A DNA stretch of 64,000 nt from Talpa occidentalis (Eukaryota > Chordata > Mammalia > Eulipotyphla > Talpidae). Made by a program: the position numbers and the translations under genes. This document shows, in pieces, positions 45,576 to 56,875 of the stretch (positions within the stretch are counted from its first letter, which is position 1; the number at the start of each line of letters is the position of its first letter). Where the stretch lies: NCBI RefSeq assembly GCF_014898055.3, contig NW_023601433.1:22495641-22559640 (forward strand), read 5' to 3'. The notes beneath the pieces were generated by a model that worked only from the letters and a program-made list of their open reading frames with translations, was not told where the DNA came from and did not search any database.

Positions 45576-47139
45576 GAATACTGGAGCCCATTCACCCACC
45601 AGAAGGGAACCTAATGCAGCAGCCCTGGCACGAAGCCTGGGAATTGACAGTGCGGAGACTTTTCTGTATGTCCAGGTACGTGGGTCAGTGGAATGTGGGT
45701 CACCTTCCAGGTCCTCCTTGCAGCCGGCAGGGGCAGAGGAGAGCAGAACCTGAGGTTCCCTTCTCTAGGCAACCCACTCCCTGCACCCCTCCCTACCCAA
45801 GGATGGAGGCAGTGGGGGTCACGCATAACAATTTGGCTCCTCACACCCCTAGCCATGCTGTGAGCCTGGGGGAGATTTGCAGTGATTACCTGTCTGGCCG
45901 AAGGTTAGGTATAGGCCGAAGTTGGCCGGCCGCAGGGAATTGCTGTTGTCTGTTGTCTTCTCTCCACAGTCCTGGTCTGTCCATCTGACTCGAGGTCCTT
46001 CTCCACCAGCATTCTCTTCTCATTGTCTCCTTCCTTGAGAGCCTTCCCTGCCTCCCCTGCTGCAATCCCTTTAAGTCAAACCCAAATGCTGATTTCTTGA
46101 TCTCCAGATCTTAGGGCCACTTGCTTTCTCCCCCTCTCCCCTACCCCTGGAGTTCACGTCAGCTGGGCTCACCTGTTTGCTGGGTCCTGGGTATTTCCTC
46201 TTCTTATCCACACATCTCCCTGCTTCTGAAATGCATGTCTCCCCTTCCCCCTTTTCCATCACTGCACAAGTTTTCACGTTCTCTCCCCATTTACTTCTTT
46301 GGGGAGCTTCTTTGCCCAATGCCCTGGACCCCAGAACATACTGCAGTGTCATTCCTGAGAGTCTCTCTGTATGAATATGCCTTGGTGTGTCCTAACACCT
46401 GTCCTTTGCCCACCTCTTGGCAAAGAGGCCAGGGCTTGGTAATGAAGACCCAGGAGGGAGGCCCCAGAGCTAGGTCAGGGGACTTGGGCTTAAGGACATC
46501 TGCCTTTCAGGAGCTAGAAGACTAGAGACAAGTTATTACTCAGTTTCTCTGAGCTTCTGGTTTTTTATTTTTGGCTATCAGATGAAAACAAGAATGCTCA
46601 TTGCCTAGGACTTCTGGGAGGAGGAGAGAACAATGGTCATGGGTATAAATGTGCTTTGGGAATGATCAAATACTCCTCTAAGTATTAGCAGCTGCCAGAC
46701 TCAGAGAGGCCACACTGGCCTCCTGGGGCTAGAGAACCCCCTCAAGCCTGGGGGGTCAAAAGCAAGGAGGAAGAAAGTTGGGCTGATGATGTGTAGAAGA
46801 GGGGTCTGCAGAGCTGATGGGTATAGAGGGGAACTGGCTCAGGGCAGAGGCCGGGCAAGAAAGCAGGCAAGATGCAGAAGGAAGGCTGAAGACAAAGAAG
46901 ACACCCCTCTGGCTTAGGGACGAGCTTCTGGAACCCTCTTTATTCAAAGCCCACATTGTGGCCTAAAACATCACTGAGACAGTCCAGGAACATGTCCCTG
47001 AGCTTGGGAGCCCTGGACACTCAGGGGACTACTGGCTTCTCTGTTTCAGGGTGTTGGGCTTGGGAGACTCAATTGTAATAATTTGGGGCTTTAGTTTTGA
47101 AATACTCCTGTGACATCTTGAAAGATTTAGGTTTTTGAA
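45576..47139. other. Unannotated non-coding sequence
   Basis: No gene. C/T-rich text at 45950-46330 may be an L2 remnant, and 46525-46690 a MIR remnant, but both are too diverged to delimit. Confidence 0.4.
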
Positions 47140-47270
47140 GCTTCAGTTTGCCTCTGTAAAATGGGAATCCCACTCAATCTGATGAATATTCAATCAGATA
47201 AGGCATATAAAATACTTAGGGCTGGGCACAGGGTGGGTGATCCAGAAATCTTAGTCCTAATAATCATTAT
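47140..47270 (+). repeat. MIR SINE, sense
   Basis: TTCAGTTTGCCTCTGTAAAATGGGAATCCC, then ATCAGATAAGGCATATAAAATACTTAGGGCTGGGCACAGGG is the central and 3' part of MIR. Confidence 0.7.
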
Positions 47271-48082
47271 ACTTATAGAAGCTCCTCAGGCAGCCAGTGG
47301 AAGCTGGAAGGATGTGTCTTTCCCCCTAGAAAATAGAAGGAACTGAAAAGTGAAACCACCTGCTCCCCGCAAGGCCCACAGAAGCTTCATCTGGCAGAAC
47401 TGGGGGGAGAGCGCCCCCAGGCTTGGTTTTGTCTGAGTGTAAGTTTGTGGAGTCCAAGAAGAAGATGGGGGCTGGGGGACGTCTCTTTTCTAGCTCACCC
47501 TCCGAAATCCAGACATCCAAGTCTCCTAACCTTTTGAAAGCTTGCTCTGCCAGGATGATTGGCTTGGAAATGCTTGTGGTGCTCAAGCAGTTGATGTCTA
47601 GGAACTCTTGGGGAGTCATCTGAGCTGACCCAGAGAGCTGGGAATGTGGGTGAGGCCGGGTGGGAGGGCTTGGCAGGGTCTGGTGGGAAGGGAAGCCTGG
47701 GCCTGAGGTTTGGCCGCAGGGGAAGCGCCGGCCCACTCTGTGGTCACATTCTCAGCCGGAACGCAGCGGGGCCGCGTGTCACACTCTGAAAACACACGTT
47801 GGCTGACGGTGGATGAGAGCAACTTCCAAGGAGATTTTTTTGATCCATGGGGCAGCTACCTTGTAACTGAAGGAGAAATTGTTTTTAGTGGGTAAAGACT
47901 TGGAGGAAATATTGATTGCAATTGGCAATTGAAGAGCACTAAGAACAAGGAACAGTGGGGAAGAAGAGAGCAGAGAGGGAGGGAGGATTGTTTCTTTAAC
48001 TATTGGACTTCCCATACCTTCCGTCTCAATTTTCACTCATCTCTTTCCCGTGACCTGGTGCTGACATCCAGTGTAAATACTA
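47271..48082. other. Unannotated non-coding sequence
   Basis: No gene. The minus frame 47326-47736 and mirrored plus frames have no recognisable domain. Confidence 0.45.
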
Positions 48083-48408
48083 ACCGACCTTTGAACAGCA
48101 CAGGCTACAGCTGCAAGCGTTCACTTATGTGTGAATTTTTTTCTAAACATGGGTTCTGCATTCACAGATCCAGCCCTCTGTGACGTGCAGTTGGTCAGAT
48201 CCTTCGGTGTGGAGCTTGTGCCGATGGGGCCTGACTCTGAGCATCCTGGATTTTGGCGCCCCTGGGGTTCTGAAGGCAATTCTCTACAGATACCGACGGA
48301 TGACGGCAGTTATGCTTTGGGGGAGTCAAAAAGTTTTCCTTGGATTTTTGACTGGGGGTGGGGTGCTGCTTGTAACCCCCATGTTGTTTAAAGGTCAACT
48401 GTGGTTCG
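48083..48408 (+). mobile_element. Tigger/pogo-type DNA transposon remnant
   Basis: The ends are inverted versions of one another: CCGACCTTTGAACAGCACAGG at the left and TGTTGTTTAAAGGTCAACTG at the right. These match the CAGTTGACCCTTGAACAACACGG terminus common to Tigger-like elements. The right half has GGATTTTTGACTGGGGGTGGGG. The middle (GCATCCTGGATTTTGGCGCCCC, then AGATACCGACGGATGAC) resembles MER2-type text, so a second element may be nested inside. Non-autonomous and decayed. Confidence 0.7.
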
Positions 48409-49156
48409 GGTTGTTTGCTCTTTCTAATGACTCTTAGCTGAATGGGCCTCACGTTACTGTTCAGCTGCTATAGAGGCTTAGACAGATTTCTCTGGAGAGT
48501 TATTGGGAGCAGCCTAGTAAGAGTCCTGATGCTCAGAAGATGTTGCAGTGGGTGTTCTTTTCCTACTCAGGAATGATGTTCAAGTTCCCCAGTGCCTAGG
48601 GGCAAGGGAGAGAGGTCTGCCTGTCCTGAGGTCAGGCTGCGTGGAGCCCTCTGCAGTGGCGCCACTCGCTGCCCTGCACGGCGTTTGGAACAACATAACA
48701 CGGAGCATGTGGGCTTCTGTCACTTGGGCAGCAATCTGTGTGTTTTATTATATAGTTTGATGTCTTGTTAGAATAGAAAGGTTTCAAAATTAGCATCAAC
48801 ATTTGAGAAGAAATAAAATTGCTTCCATATGTTGCTTAACTTGGGTGGCACCAAAAAAGGCAGACTTGAACCCCAGAATGTTCCGTTTATCACCCTCCCC
48901 ATGGCCCATCCAGAAATTCTTGGATGTGCAGCTGCCTCCAGGGTGGCCTAATTTTCTGCTTTCACTGTTCCTCCTTGCTTCCTGCCCCCACTGCCTTACT
49001 CCAGGCCACTCTGCTCTTACTCTGTGGCCTGCCCTTCCCTGCAGGGCAGTGGCTCAGGGAAAAGGAGCCAGCCAGCCTCCCCAACCTCACCCCTGCACTC
49101 TTCCCCTCCGTGGGCCTGGGTGTCCGCTGACTGGGCCACACAATTTCTCCAGGAAG
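48409..49156. other. Unannotated non-coding sequence
   Basis: No gene or nameable repeat. Confidence 0.45.
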
Positions 49157-49174
49157 CCTGTCACACCTTCTCTT

Positions 49175-49439
49175 TTTTTTTTTTAAAGATTTATTTATTT
49201 ATTTATACATGCACTGGGTACAGTCAGAAGTGTGGGAGGGTGAGAGAATTCACCAGAGCCAGAGCGGGAAACAGAACAGGCAGACTGACAAAGTACACTG
49301 CTGAGGGGAGCAGTGGGTGGCAGGAGAGGTCTGTGCATCATGTGGGACCCCCGCCGGTGGCTGGGGATCGAACTGGCGCTGTAGAGGCTGCAGGTAGCTT
49401 CGCAGCCCAGCGCTTAAGTGCTGCGCCACCAGGGAGACC
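49175..49439 (-). mobile_element. tRNA-derived SINE (Rhin-1 like), young subfamily, antisense
   Basis: Tail AAAGATTTATTTATTTATTTATAC, GCACTGGGTACAGTCAGAAG and reverse head TTCGCAGCCCAGCGCTTAAG mark the same subfamily as the copies at 5.6 and 37.3 kb. A perfect 18-bp target duplication, CCTGTCACACCTTCTCTT, lies at 49157-49174 and 49440-49457. Confidence 0.93.
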
Positions 49440-49457
49440 CCTGTCACACCTTCTCTT

Positions 49458-49926
49458 GTTCTAAACATAAAAGCAGATGACACTGACCCCTATGTCAAGG
49501 TTCTGTGGGATCCTCAGAAGACGAAAGAGATCCCCAGATCAAAGGAGGCACCCACTAGAAGGGCTGCTCTTGCCCAGAAGGATTCTGCTTCCTGACCATT
49601 GGATTCTTTGCAACATATTCATCCACATATTCTGGACACATAGATCTCCGGTCATTTCATGGTGCCCTTTGTCTAGAAAACATCTGAGACCTTGACCTTT
49701 TTAAAAATATATATATTCTGAATAACTCACACCTAAGTAAATGATAATTTTCTTGTTCACAAAATCCCCTGTGGGGAGCAGTTAAGTTCTCCTATAAAGA
49801 GCATAGGACAGAAGTTTTTCAGACAAGATTTTCCTTGTTCCATAGGAAACCACCCATTTGATCGATTTTGGGAATCTATCTTGGAAAATTGTGAACTAGT
49901 CCAAGTAGTTTAAAAATTCATTTTTA
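49458..49926. other. Unannotated non-coding sequence
   Basis: No gene or nameable repeat. Confidence 0.45.
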
Positions 49927-50190
49927 GGGACTTCCTGGTGGCACAAGGGTTAAATCTCAGCACTATCAAGCTCGCGGCAGCCACAGCAGCACAAGTTCCA
50001 TTCCCAGCCAGGGAGGTGACCCACATGGTGCAGCAAACCTCTCCTGACTCACCCGCTGCTCCCCTCAACAGTGTATTTCAGTAGTTCTGCCTGTTCTGCT
50101 CCCCACTCTGTCTCTGGCAAATCCTCTTACCCCCTGCACTTCTGGCCTACACCCCAGCTCTTCTATGCATAAATAAATAAATCTTAAAAA
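49927..50190 (+). mobile_element. tRNA-derived SINE (Rhin-1 like), sense
   Basis: Head GGGACTTCCTGGTGGCACAAGG, weak box B AGTTCCATTCCC, CCACATGGTGCAGCAAACC, and tail ATGCATAAATAAATAAATCTTAAAA. Flanks AAAATTCATTTTTAG and AAAATTCACTTTTAA form a likely, slightly decayed, target duplication. Confidence 0.9.
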
Positions 50191-50871
50191 AATTCACTTT
50201 TAAAATGCCTATATCATTCCCTTTGTGCTGTCAGAGTATATGAACTTCACTGCCCAGGGCTCAAGACCTGAGTTTTGGCCCTGGGTCTCCCCCTACTGCC
50301 TGCCTTTTTATTTATTCATTTATTTTTATAGCTTGAGACCAACAAAAACAAAGAAAATTACACATTAATAAACACCAATTTGTATAATTTATTATATTCT
50401 TAGATGGGAGTAGAAAAATTTTCATTTTCTTAACATACACAGCAAAACTGACAATTAACATCAATGCATTTAAAATGATTTTTAGCAAACTTGAAATAGG
50501 AAGGAGCTTTTCCCTGATCTTTGTTATCACCACAGATTAATTTATGGAGTCAGACAGTTGACACCCTGGAGTCTTTGGAAGTCTGGGTCAGGAAAATGGT
50601 ACTGGAGAGGGGAGGGGACAGGAATAGGGCGGGTGATGGGGACAGAAACCCATAGGATGCAGAGAGCCACGAGCTCCCAGAAGGGCTCATGGGTATCTCC
50701 AAGCAGAATGGGGTGCTGGCCAGTAGGGGTGGCCCTCCTCGCTCTCCCGCCCTAGCCATGGATGCTGAATATGTTGTAGACCAGTTGGACAGGAAGGAAG
50801 TGTGAAAACAGCCTCAAATTCTCTTCTGTCCTCAGAATTAGCTGGGCTAAGTTGCTATAACAAGGAGACCA
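50191..50871. other. Unannotated, partly AT-rich sequence
   Basis: 50320-50530 is AT-rich with a 73-codon minus frame rich in I, L and K. I cannot link it to a gene. It may be an old repeat. Confidence 0.4.
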
Positions 50872-51166
50872 GGGCCTCCCTGGTGACACAAGGGGTTAAG
50901 ACGCAACCTATGAAGCTATCTGCAGCTGCTGCAGCACGAGTTCGATCCCCGGCCAAGGAGTAACCCTCATGGTGCAGCAGACCTCTCCTGTCTCCCTGAT
51001 GCTCCCTCAGCAGTGCATTTCAGTCAATCTGCTTGTTCTGGTCCCTGCTCTGTCTCTGGTGAATCCTCTCACCCTCCCACACCTCTGGCCTGTACCCCAG
51101 TTCTTGTGTGCATAAATAAATGAATCTTTAAAAAAAACCAAAACAAACAACAACAAAAAAAAACGC
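50872..51166 (+). mobile_element. tRNA-derived SINE (Rhin-1 like), sense
   Basis: Head GGGCCTCCCTGGTGACACAAGG, perfect-looking box B GAGTTCGATCCCC, body CATGGTGCAGCAGACC, tail GCATAAATAAATGAATC and a complex A-rich end to about 51163. GACCAGG before (50867-50873) and after (51167-51173) is a weak candidate duplication. Confidence 0.9.
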
Positions 51167-51429
51167 GACCAGGCAGGATGGACTTTTGGTCTTTCTGTTG
51201 CACAGTCCCAGGTGAGGTAGACCAGGTGGGTGAACTTGCTCTATGAGGTCATTCCAAGACCTATTCCTTCTCTTACTGCTCTGTTGTCCTCTGGCTGTGG
51301 TCCTCAGCTGCCTGGTCACCTCTGCATTGTAGCGTGTGAGAAGTGGGTTTGAGAGAGAGGAAGGCCACCAGCTTCCTTTATGAGGCATTAGATCAAGAAG
51401 TTGTACTTATCTGTTCCTGCTCATATTCC
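51167..51429. other. Unannotated short non-coding interval
   Basis: No gene seen. It may include the diverged 5' part of the MLT1 LTR that follows. Confidence 0.4.
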
Positions 51430-51590
51430 ATTCCCACCCTGATGGAAGACCACGTGGGGCACAGCGAGAAGACAACCATTGACAAGCCAAAGACAGCAGC
51501 CTCGGGAGGAACTAATCCTGCCAACACCATGACCTTGGGTTTCCAGCCCCCAGAACTGTGAGACAATAAATGTCTATTGTTGGACAAGCC
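51430..51590 (+). repeat. MLT1-type LTR fragment, 3' half, sense
   Basis: GAGAAGACAACCATTGACAAGCC, GGAACTAATCCTGCCAACACC, GACCTTGGGTTTCCAGCCCCC and AGAACTGTGAGACAATAAATGTC are the typical 3' part of an MLT1 LTR. Confidence 0.75.
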
Positions 51591-52489
51591 ATTCCAAATC
51601 TTTGCTCCCTTCTCTATAAAATGGAGACTATACATTTAGCATTGTGCCTGACACTTAGGAAACAGTACTTTAGAAGAGTACCCTTCATCCAGACCATAAT
51701 AATCATTACAGTACTGGGACAGAGTGTAAGAAGTCTGCCTTCTCTGTTTTTAGGAATCTCATCTTTATTCATTCTAAGCAGAGACAACCTTACCTTTTCT
51801 TAGAAGTTTCAAGGAAATGAAATTGTACAGGTCTTTGCAGCAGCCAGCATAGCTGGACTAAATGCCTCCATTTATGTTTCCAGTCCTGCATCCTGTGCCT
51901 TTCCTGGCACATGAGGGGACCAGCAGCCTTTCCTGTCACATGTGAGTCTCCCTGGCCTGTCTGCCTCGGTCTTGCTGGCCCCAGTTTCACATCTCCATCA
52001 CTGCCTGGCAGGAAGAAGAAAGCTACAAGTCAGGTTTTCCAGTCAGGACATGCTTGCTGTCAGCCCTCACTGGAGATGGAGCCAGTTTCCCTTCTTGTTT
52101 TAATTGGCATCAATTTGTTTATTATAAGTGTGGCTTTTTTGGAAATAGACCAGAAAAATAATTTCCTATCTGGACAGCTAAGAGCACTGAGCTCCTCTTT
52201 GCTCACTGGCTGTATTTAGGACTAACTCTGGCTTCATCGTTCCTTCTAATCCACAGCCAGGCAGGCACCTGAGTTAGTGCTGTATACAGAGGCCTTGGTT
52301 GATATCTGGAAAAAGCTTCTGCAAGACTAGGGGTAGTGCCAGAATTTTCACATTGGAGGGACATGGAGGCAGGAATTTGATGGGTGGTGGGGGAGGTGCT
52401 AGAATTGTCCTACAGCTCTGCAAAGCAATCACCCTGGTTTTGCTAGATGCTATTTTATAGAGCATGGAGACAAGCAATTCTGCTTCATG
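51591..52489. other. Unannotated non-coding sequence
   Basis: No gene. CTCTATAAAATGGAGACTATACA at 51610 is probably a short MIR remnant. Confidence 0.45.
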
Positions 52490-52695
52490 ACCAAATCTGG
52501 CCCACTACCTGCCTTTGTAAATAAAGTTTTATTGGAACACGCCCCATACCTATTTATTCACTTAATGTTTATGGCTGCTTTATGGCTACAGGGGCAGCTC
52601 CAAGCAGCTGCGAAAGAGACTGCGTGACCTGTAAAAGCCTGAAAATACTTACCACAGTCTAGCCCTTCGTAGGAAAAGTTCCCTGACTCCTGACA
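52490..52695 (+). repeat. hAT-type (Charlie-like) DNA transposon fragment
   Basis: CCAAATCTGGCCCACTACC, TTTGTAAATAAAGTTTTATTGGAACACGCC, TTTATGGCTGCTTTATGGCTAC, then GAAAAGTTCCCTGACTCCTG follow a very common mammalian hAT element from memory. The exact family name is not certain. Confidence 0.6.
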
Positions 52696-53380
52696 AAACA
52701 AAATTTTGTAAAGATGTTTTCTTTATAACGATGTTTAAAACGAGAAGGCATCCTTTACCCTTGCAAATATTTGTATCTGTGGCTGTCCCAGTGGGTGGCA
52801 TGAGGACCCTTGATGGGAAGGAGGGTGTATAATTTTCCTATAAGACGTGTTTGTACCCCGATGGTGGAAATGCTGCCCCCTGGGCCCCCGTGGCCCGTCT
52901 CTCTGAATGCTGGCCCTCAGCTCTGGGGTTTTGCTTTGTGTACAAGCTCTTATCCTTTGCTCGAGCGCCTACTCTCCCTTATCTGAGTTGTTTCTCAGTT
53001 TTTTTTGTTTCTCAGTTTCTCAGGCCACAGCGCCCATGGAAAATGGACTTATTATAAAAGGAGGAGGGTATTAACAGTAGAGGCACTCTGCACTGCCCCC
53101 ACCCCATCACGAGGCCTCAGCCTCAAGTTCCAGACTCTGCATTTACCAAAAACCAAGGGCAGATTGGGAATCATTGCAGCCCTGTAGCAATCTGGGTGAA
53201 CTTTCACGTGTGGGTAGCAAGAGCAATCTGGATCTCTTAATCTAGGGTGTCAAGGAGTGTAGGCTACACTTTTCTGCTACTCCTCCAGCACAGGACCACC
53301 TGACCCCCAGGTACCCTAACCCAGGGCAGACTCCATCTTATTAATGACCTGTTGGAGCATTCTAAGCCCCTGGTGATTCC
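52696..53380. other. Unannotated non-coding sequence
   Basis: No gene or nameable repeat. Confidence 0.45.
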
Positions 53381-53489
53381 TCCTTGTGGCGCAAACAGCC
53401 CATCCCTGGTAGGTCCATCACCAGTTCTAGCAGGCCTGTTGGTGTCTTCACGCTCTCTGCTTTCAGTCACCACTGTACTCCACAGCGCT

Positions 53490-53690
53490 CGGCCACTCCA
53501 GGCCACTCCTCCGTCCTGGCACCGCAACACGCTGCACCGCGCTGCGCCGCGCTGCGCCCCCCACCCACGCACGCCACGCACGCCACGCACGCCACGCACG
53601 CCACGCACGCCACGCACGCCACGCACGCCACGCACGCCACGCCGCTGGGCTGAGTGCGCATGCGCAGTGGGAGGGCGGACAAGCCTGACG
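53490..53690. promoter_or_regulatory. Short CpG-dense segment with an NRF1-type palindrome
   Basis: About 200 bp rich in CpG, unlike its surroundings. It contains CTGCACCGCGCTGCGCCGCGC, the 9-bp minisatellite below, and TGCGCATGCGCA at 53655-53666. The last is a perfect palindrome equal to the consensus site of the transcription factor NRF1. NRF1 sites mark many CpG-rich promoters, but no adjacent coding exon or TATA is seen, so promoter function is only a possibility. Confidence 0.4.
53556..53643 (+). repeat. 9-bp CpG-rich minisatellite
   Basis: The unit CACGCACGC is repeated about nine times with almost no variation. As 9 is a multiple of 3, open frames on both strands run through it (TPR, THA and GVR triplets), giving false long ORFs such as the 184-codon minus frame at 53264-53818. 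Confidence 0.95.
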
Positions 53691-53699
53691 CTTGCCCCC

Positions 53700-56089
53700 C
53701 TACTTACCCACACTCCTACAGTCCATTTAAGCCTAATTGGAGTTTCCGACCCTAGCCAGGGTGGTATTATTGTCTGTCTCATGAGGCTGAGGAATGGGAC
53801 CTCAGAGAAGTGAAGCAAGTGGTTCTAGGTCACGCATCTAGAGGGGCCCTGGCTGGCAGAGTCTGGAGCCCAGGGCCCTGCCAGCTGGTGTGAGAGTAAA
53901 TGAAAACAACTGGGGCTCCCCAGAGAGGGTTAGGGGTGTGGAGATACCTTCACCCACAACGCACCCCCAGGCTATGGTATAAATCCTTCCGCCAACCTGC
54001 TGGGGTTTGAAGCCAGCGCGGGCAGGCTCTGTGCCTCTGCCAGAAGGGCCCAGGCACCCATGGGTGGGGGTGGCTGAACCATCCTTGGGGGCTCAGCCAT
54101 CCTGAGCCCCCTGCAGTTATATCTGACACCTCTCTTTAGAAAGGGCAGGTGCTGGCTGCCTGTTCTTTTCAGCAAAGACCCTAACACACAGGACAAGTCG
54201 TCATGTCACATCCTGTTATGGTCTCTGGGTTGATTTTTCACCCTCATATGACCAAAAAAAAAATTCTTATGTGATTTAAAAAACTGTGTGCAAAAACTTA
54301 GCAAGAGTTTATGGGCAGTTTCCTCAGATGTCTGATCTAGCTCATGAGAGTCTTCTGGGTTGCGAAGGTTAAGGGCGGCTGGTCTGCAGTGGCAGGGCCA
54401 TTCATGCGCCTTCCTGTCCTCTCAGGCTCCCCTTCCCGAGGCCTCCTGACTCCTTGCCCAGGACTCTCTCTCACTGGGTCCTTTTGTCCATTTGCCTGGA
54501 ATGAGGTCTCTTTTTCTGATCTGAAGTCTGATTTAAACTGACGTCATTTCACCACTTAGCAGTTGGCTCTGGGATCTCTGCGCTGAGCCAGTTCATCAGG
54601 CCGTGTGTGTGTGTCGGTGTAGTTGGATTTGGTGGGAATTTCCCCGTGTGGCCTAGACCGTGGCACTTGCTGGCATTCAGACCATGCCATGGACGGTCCC
54701 CTGAGTTTTCAGCATCTGCCCACTCTTGCTCTTCTATAGTAAAACCACCCCATGAACTGCCCACAATCTCCTAGCGGCCCAAGAACCCCCTCCCCCGCTT
54801 GGTGGAACCAACAACTGAGGAGCCAGCTCACCCTGGACTCTCCTTGGCAGACTAGAAGGAGCTGGGGAGAGAGGCAAAAGAGAAAGAGGGTTGCTGTGCT
54901 TTTTCTCACTTATTTTTAAGCTTTTTGATTACTCCCTAGACTTGGGTACACAGTGGGGTGCAAGATGGTGAATGGGTCGTCATATTAGCTTAACTGTGAA
55001 CTTTGAACTCTGTTATTTCTTCAAGTGACAAAGGCCATGTACTACCAGCCTGCAGGGTTGTCATGAGGACAAAACTGGTGACTCACACAAGGGAGCTCCC
55101 AGGGGGACTCTGTATGGATGGAGCCTTTGGAAGAGGTGTGTGTGTGGGGTGATCCTTGGGTGCCACCAGTCAGAGCAACATCCAGCTAAGGCAGTCTGGT
55201 CTATGGCTCAGGAATGCTTTGGTGATGAAGAAATCTCTAAATAGAAGTGTTGGGAAAGCAGAGTAGCTGGGCCTTTTGATACCTTCTATTAAGCACCCCC
55301 ATGGGTGCTTAATTCAGAGTCCATACTGCAACTGTTGATTGGGAAGAACTGGGGTTAAAGGTCTGCTTATTTATCTGTCTCCTTTGTGTTAGAAAGTTTT
55401 GAATCTTTCCATGGCAGTAAGAGGTTGAGGGGCACACCTGTTCTGCACATGCCTGCCTGGTGTGTATTTGTGCAGGTGAGTCAGTGCAGGGCCTAACTGC
55501 GCAACTAACACTCAGTGTTGTTGTCAGGTTGTTGCTAGGTCTCTTTGCTATAAAGTACGTGATTACAAGAGGGTAGAGCTCTGAGAAAGCTGTGTAGAGA
55601 AAAATGCTGCAGACCCTGTTTTCCTGAGGAAAACAAAACCAGATGGTAGATGAGATAGAACAGAGACTAGAGAGGCTCCTGCGAGATAAGGTGAGAGGAA
55701 TGTGAAGACCTTGCCCCACTCTCCACCCCATTGAAAGGCAGAGGAGGGCCTGCCCCAGGTGAGGAAGCTGAGGGCACTGAATATTCCTGTCATGGAGTAA
55801 GAGTTGCAGGATGTAAATGGACCTGCCCCTTGGGGGGCCAGAACAAGATCTGGGGCTGCCAGACCCAAGAGATACCTCAGGTGTGCAAAGTGGTGCCTGC
55901 CAGTAATAGCCTGTGCTCCCCCAAGACCCACCACTTTCCCTAAACTCTCATTTGTGGGTTTCATTCCACAAGAGGGCTTGTAAGTGAAGGAGAGGCCTCA
56001 AGATATTCAGAGCAAACTTTTTTTTTTTAATGTGGGACAAGGTCTCCAGGCCCTTCCAGCTTCAAGAGAAATGATTACCATCAAAGAAT
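53700..56089. other. Unannotated non-coding sequence
   Basis: No gene. The frames at 55309-55964 overlap one another and have no recognisable domain. A T(10) run lies near 56020. Confidence 0.45.
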
Positions 56090-56450
56090 GAAGATAACCC
56101 AGATTTAGGATCATTTCCAGAAATAACATTGATATAGGAGAACCCATGGCAGGGCAAACATCTGGGGCTTTGTCATCTGAGTCAGCCCCTCCTTGTCATG
56201 TGAGGCCCAATCCTCTTTCCCTGATACCCAGGGAAACCCTCACTCCTTAGCTCCAAAGTAAAGACCCTTCCTTGGTCTGGCCTGTCTGCTATAGAGTTTA
56301 CAGTCACCTGAGTACCCCATATACATGTAATTAAATATGGCCTTTTTCTCCTGCTAATCTGTTTTTGATATTAATCTGTTGTTTGACCAGGACTAGAAGA
56401 GCCTAAAGGGGAGAGGAAAATTTTCCCTTCACCCCTCCACAATCCAGGGA
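56090..56450 (+). repeat. Copy C of the unnamed LTR-like repeat, 5' shortened
   Basis: It begins about where copies A and D have the CCAGAATTAGGATTTTTACT block (here GATTTAGGATCATTTCCAGAA). It continues with ATGGCAGGGCAAACATCTGG, GAGTCAGCCCCTCCTTGTC, ATACATGTAATTAAATATGG and CTGCTAATCTGTTTTTGATATTAATCTG, then CCTAAAGGGGAGAGG. The 5' third seen in copies A, B and D is missing. Confidence 0.55.
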
Positions 56451-56875
56451 AAGAACACGGTTTGGACGTGTGGCTGTTCGTGCCTCTTCTATTTTGGGTG
56501 CTCAGGCTGCTTCTCACAAATATTTGCCTCATTCCCATTTATGATTTCACCCTCTAGGCACCTGGTTCCAGGCTTGGCATGCCTGGCTGGGTTCCCAGGC
56601 TCAAGTCTTCCCCTTTGAACACATCTGTTTCATGACTGGCAGAGTAAATTCAAGACTCCGAAGCAATGATCAGGTTTTAAACAACAGTGGCTTTGGGGAA
56701 ATCAATTTCCCAGTGACACGTGATGTGTACGCTGTACCAACCACCTGTTCCCACAGTGCCCTCTCTCGTGGCTCTCTCTAGCCAATTGGTGCACATTAAA
56801 CTAACCTTCCTAGAAAGTCATGGAGAGACGCTAGTGAGGAGGCAGAAAGATGCCAAAAGGTAGCTCTCCCCACAA
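56451..56875. other. Unannotated interval between repeat copies C and D
   Basis: No gene is seen. With similar repeats on either side in the same orientation, this could be internal element sequence or unrelated DNA. I cannot tell which. Confidence 0.4.

Noticed and set aside
49024..49464. 146-codon frame at about 49.0 kb
   Set aside because: Its second half is the antisense SINE and its first half has no domain.
50312..50533. 73-codon minus frame rich in I, L and K, considered as a membrane peptide
   Set aside because: The AT-rich base composition explains it, and no start context or family supports it.
53264..53818. 184-codon minus frame and 153-codon plus frame over the same bases
   Set aside because: Both are produced by the 9-bp minisatellite, whose period keeps all frames open.
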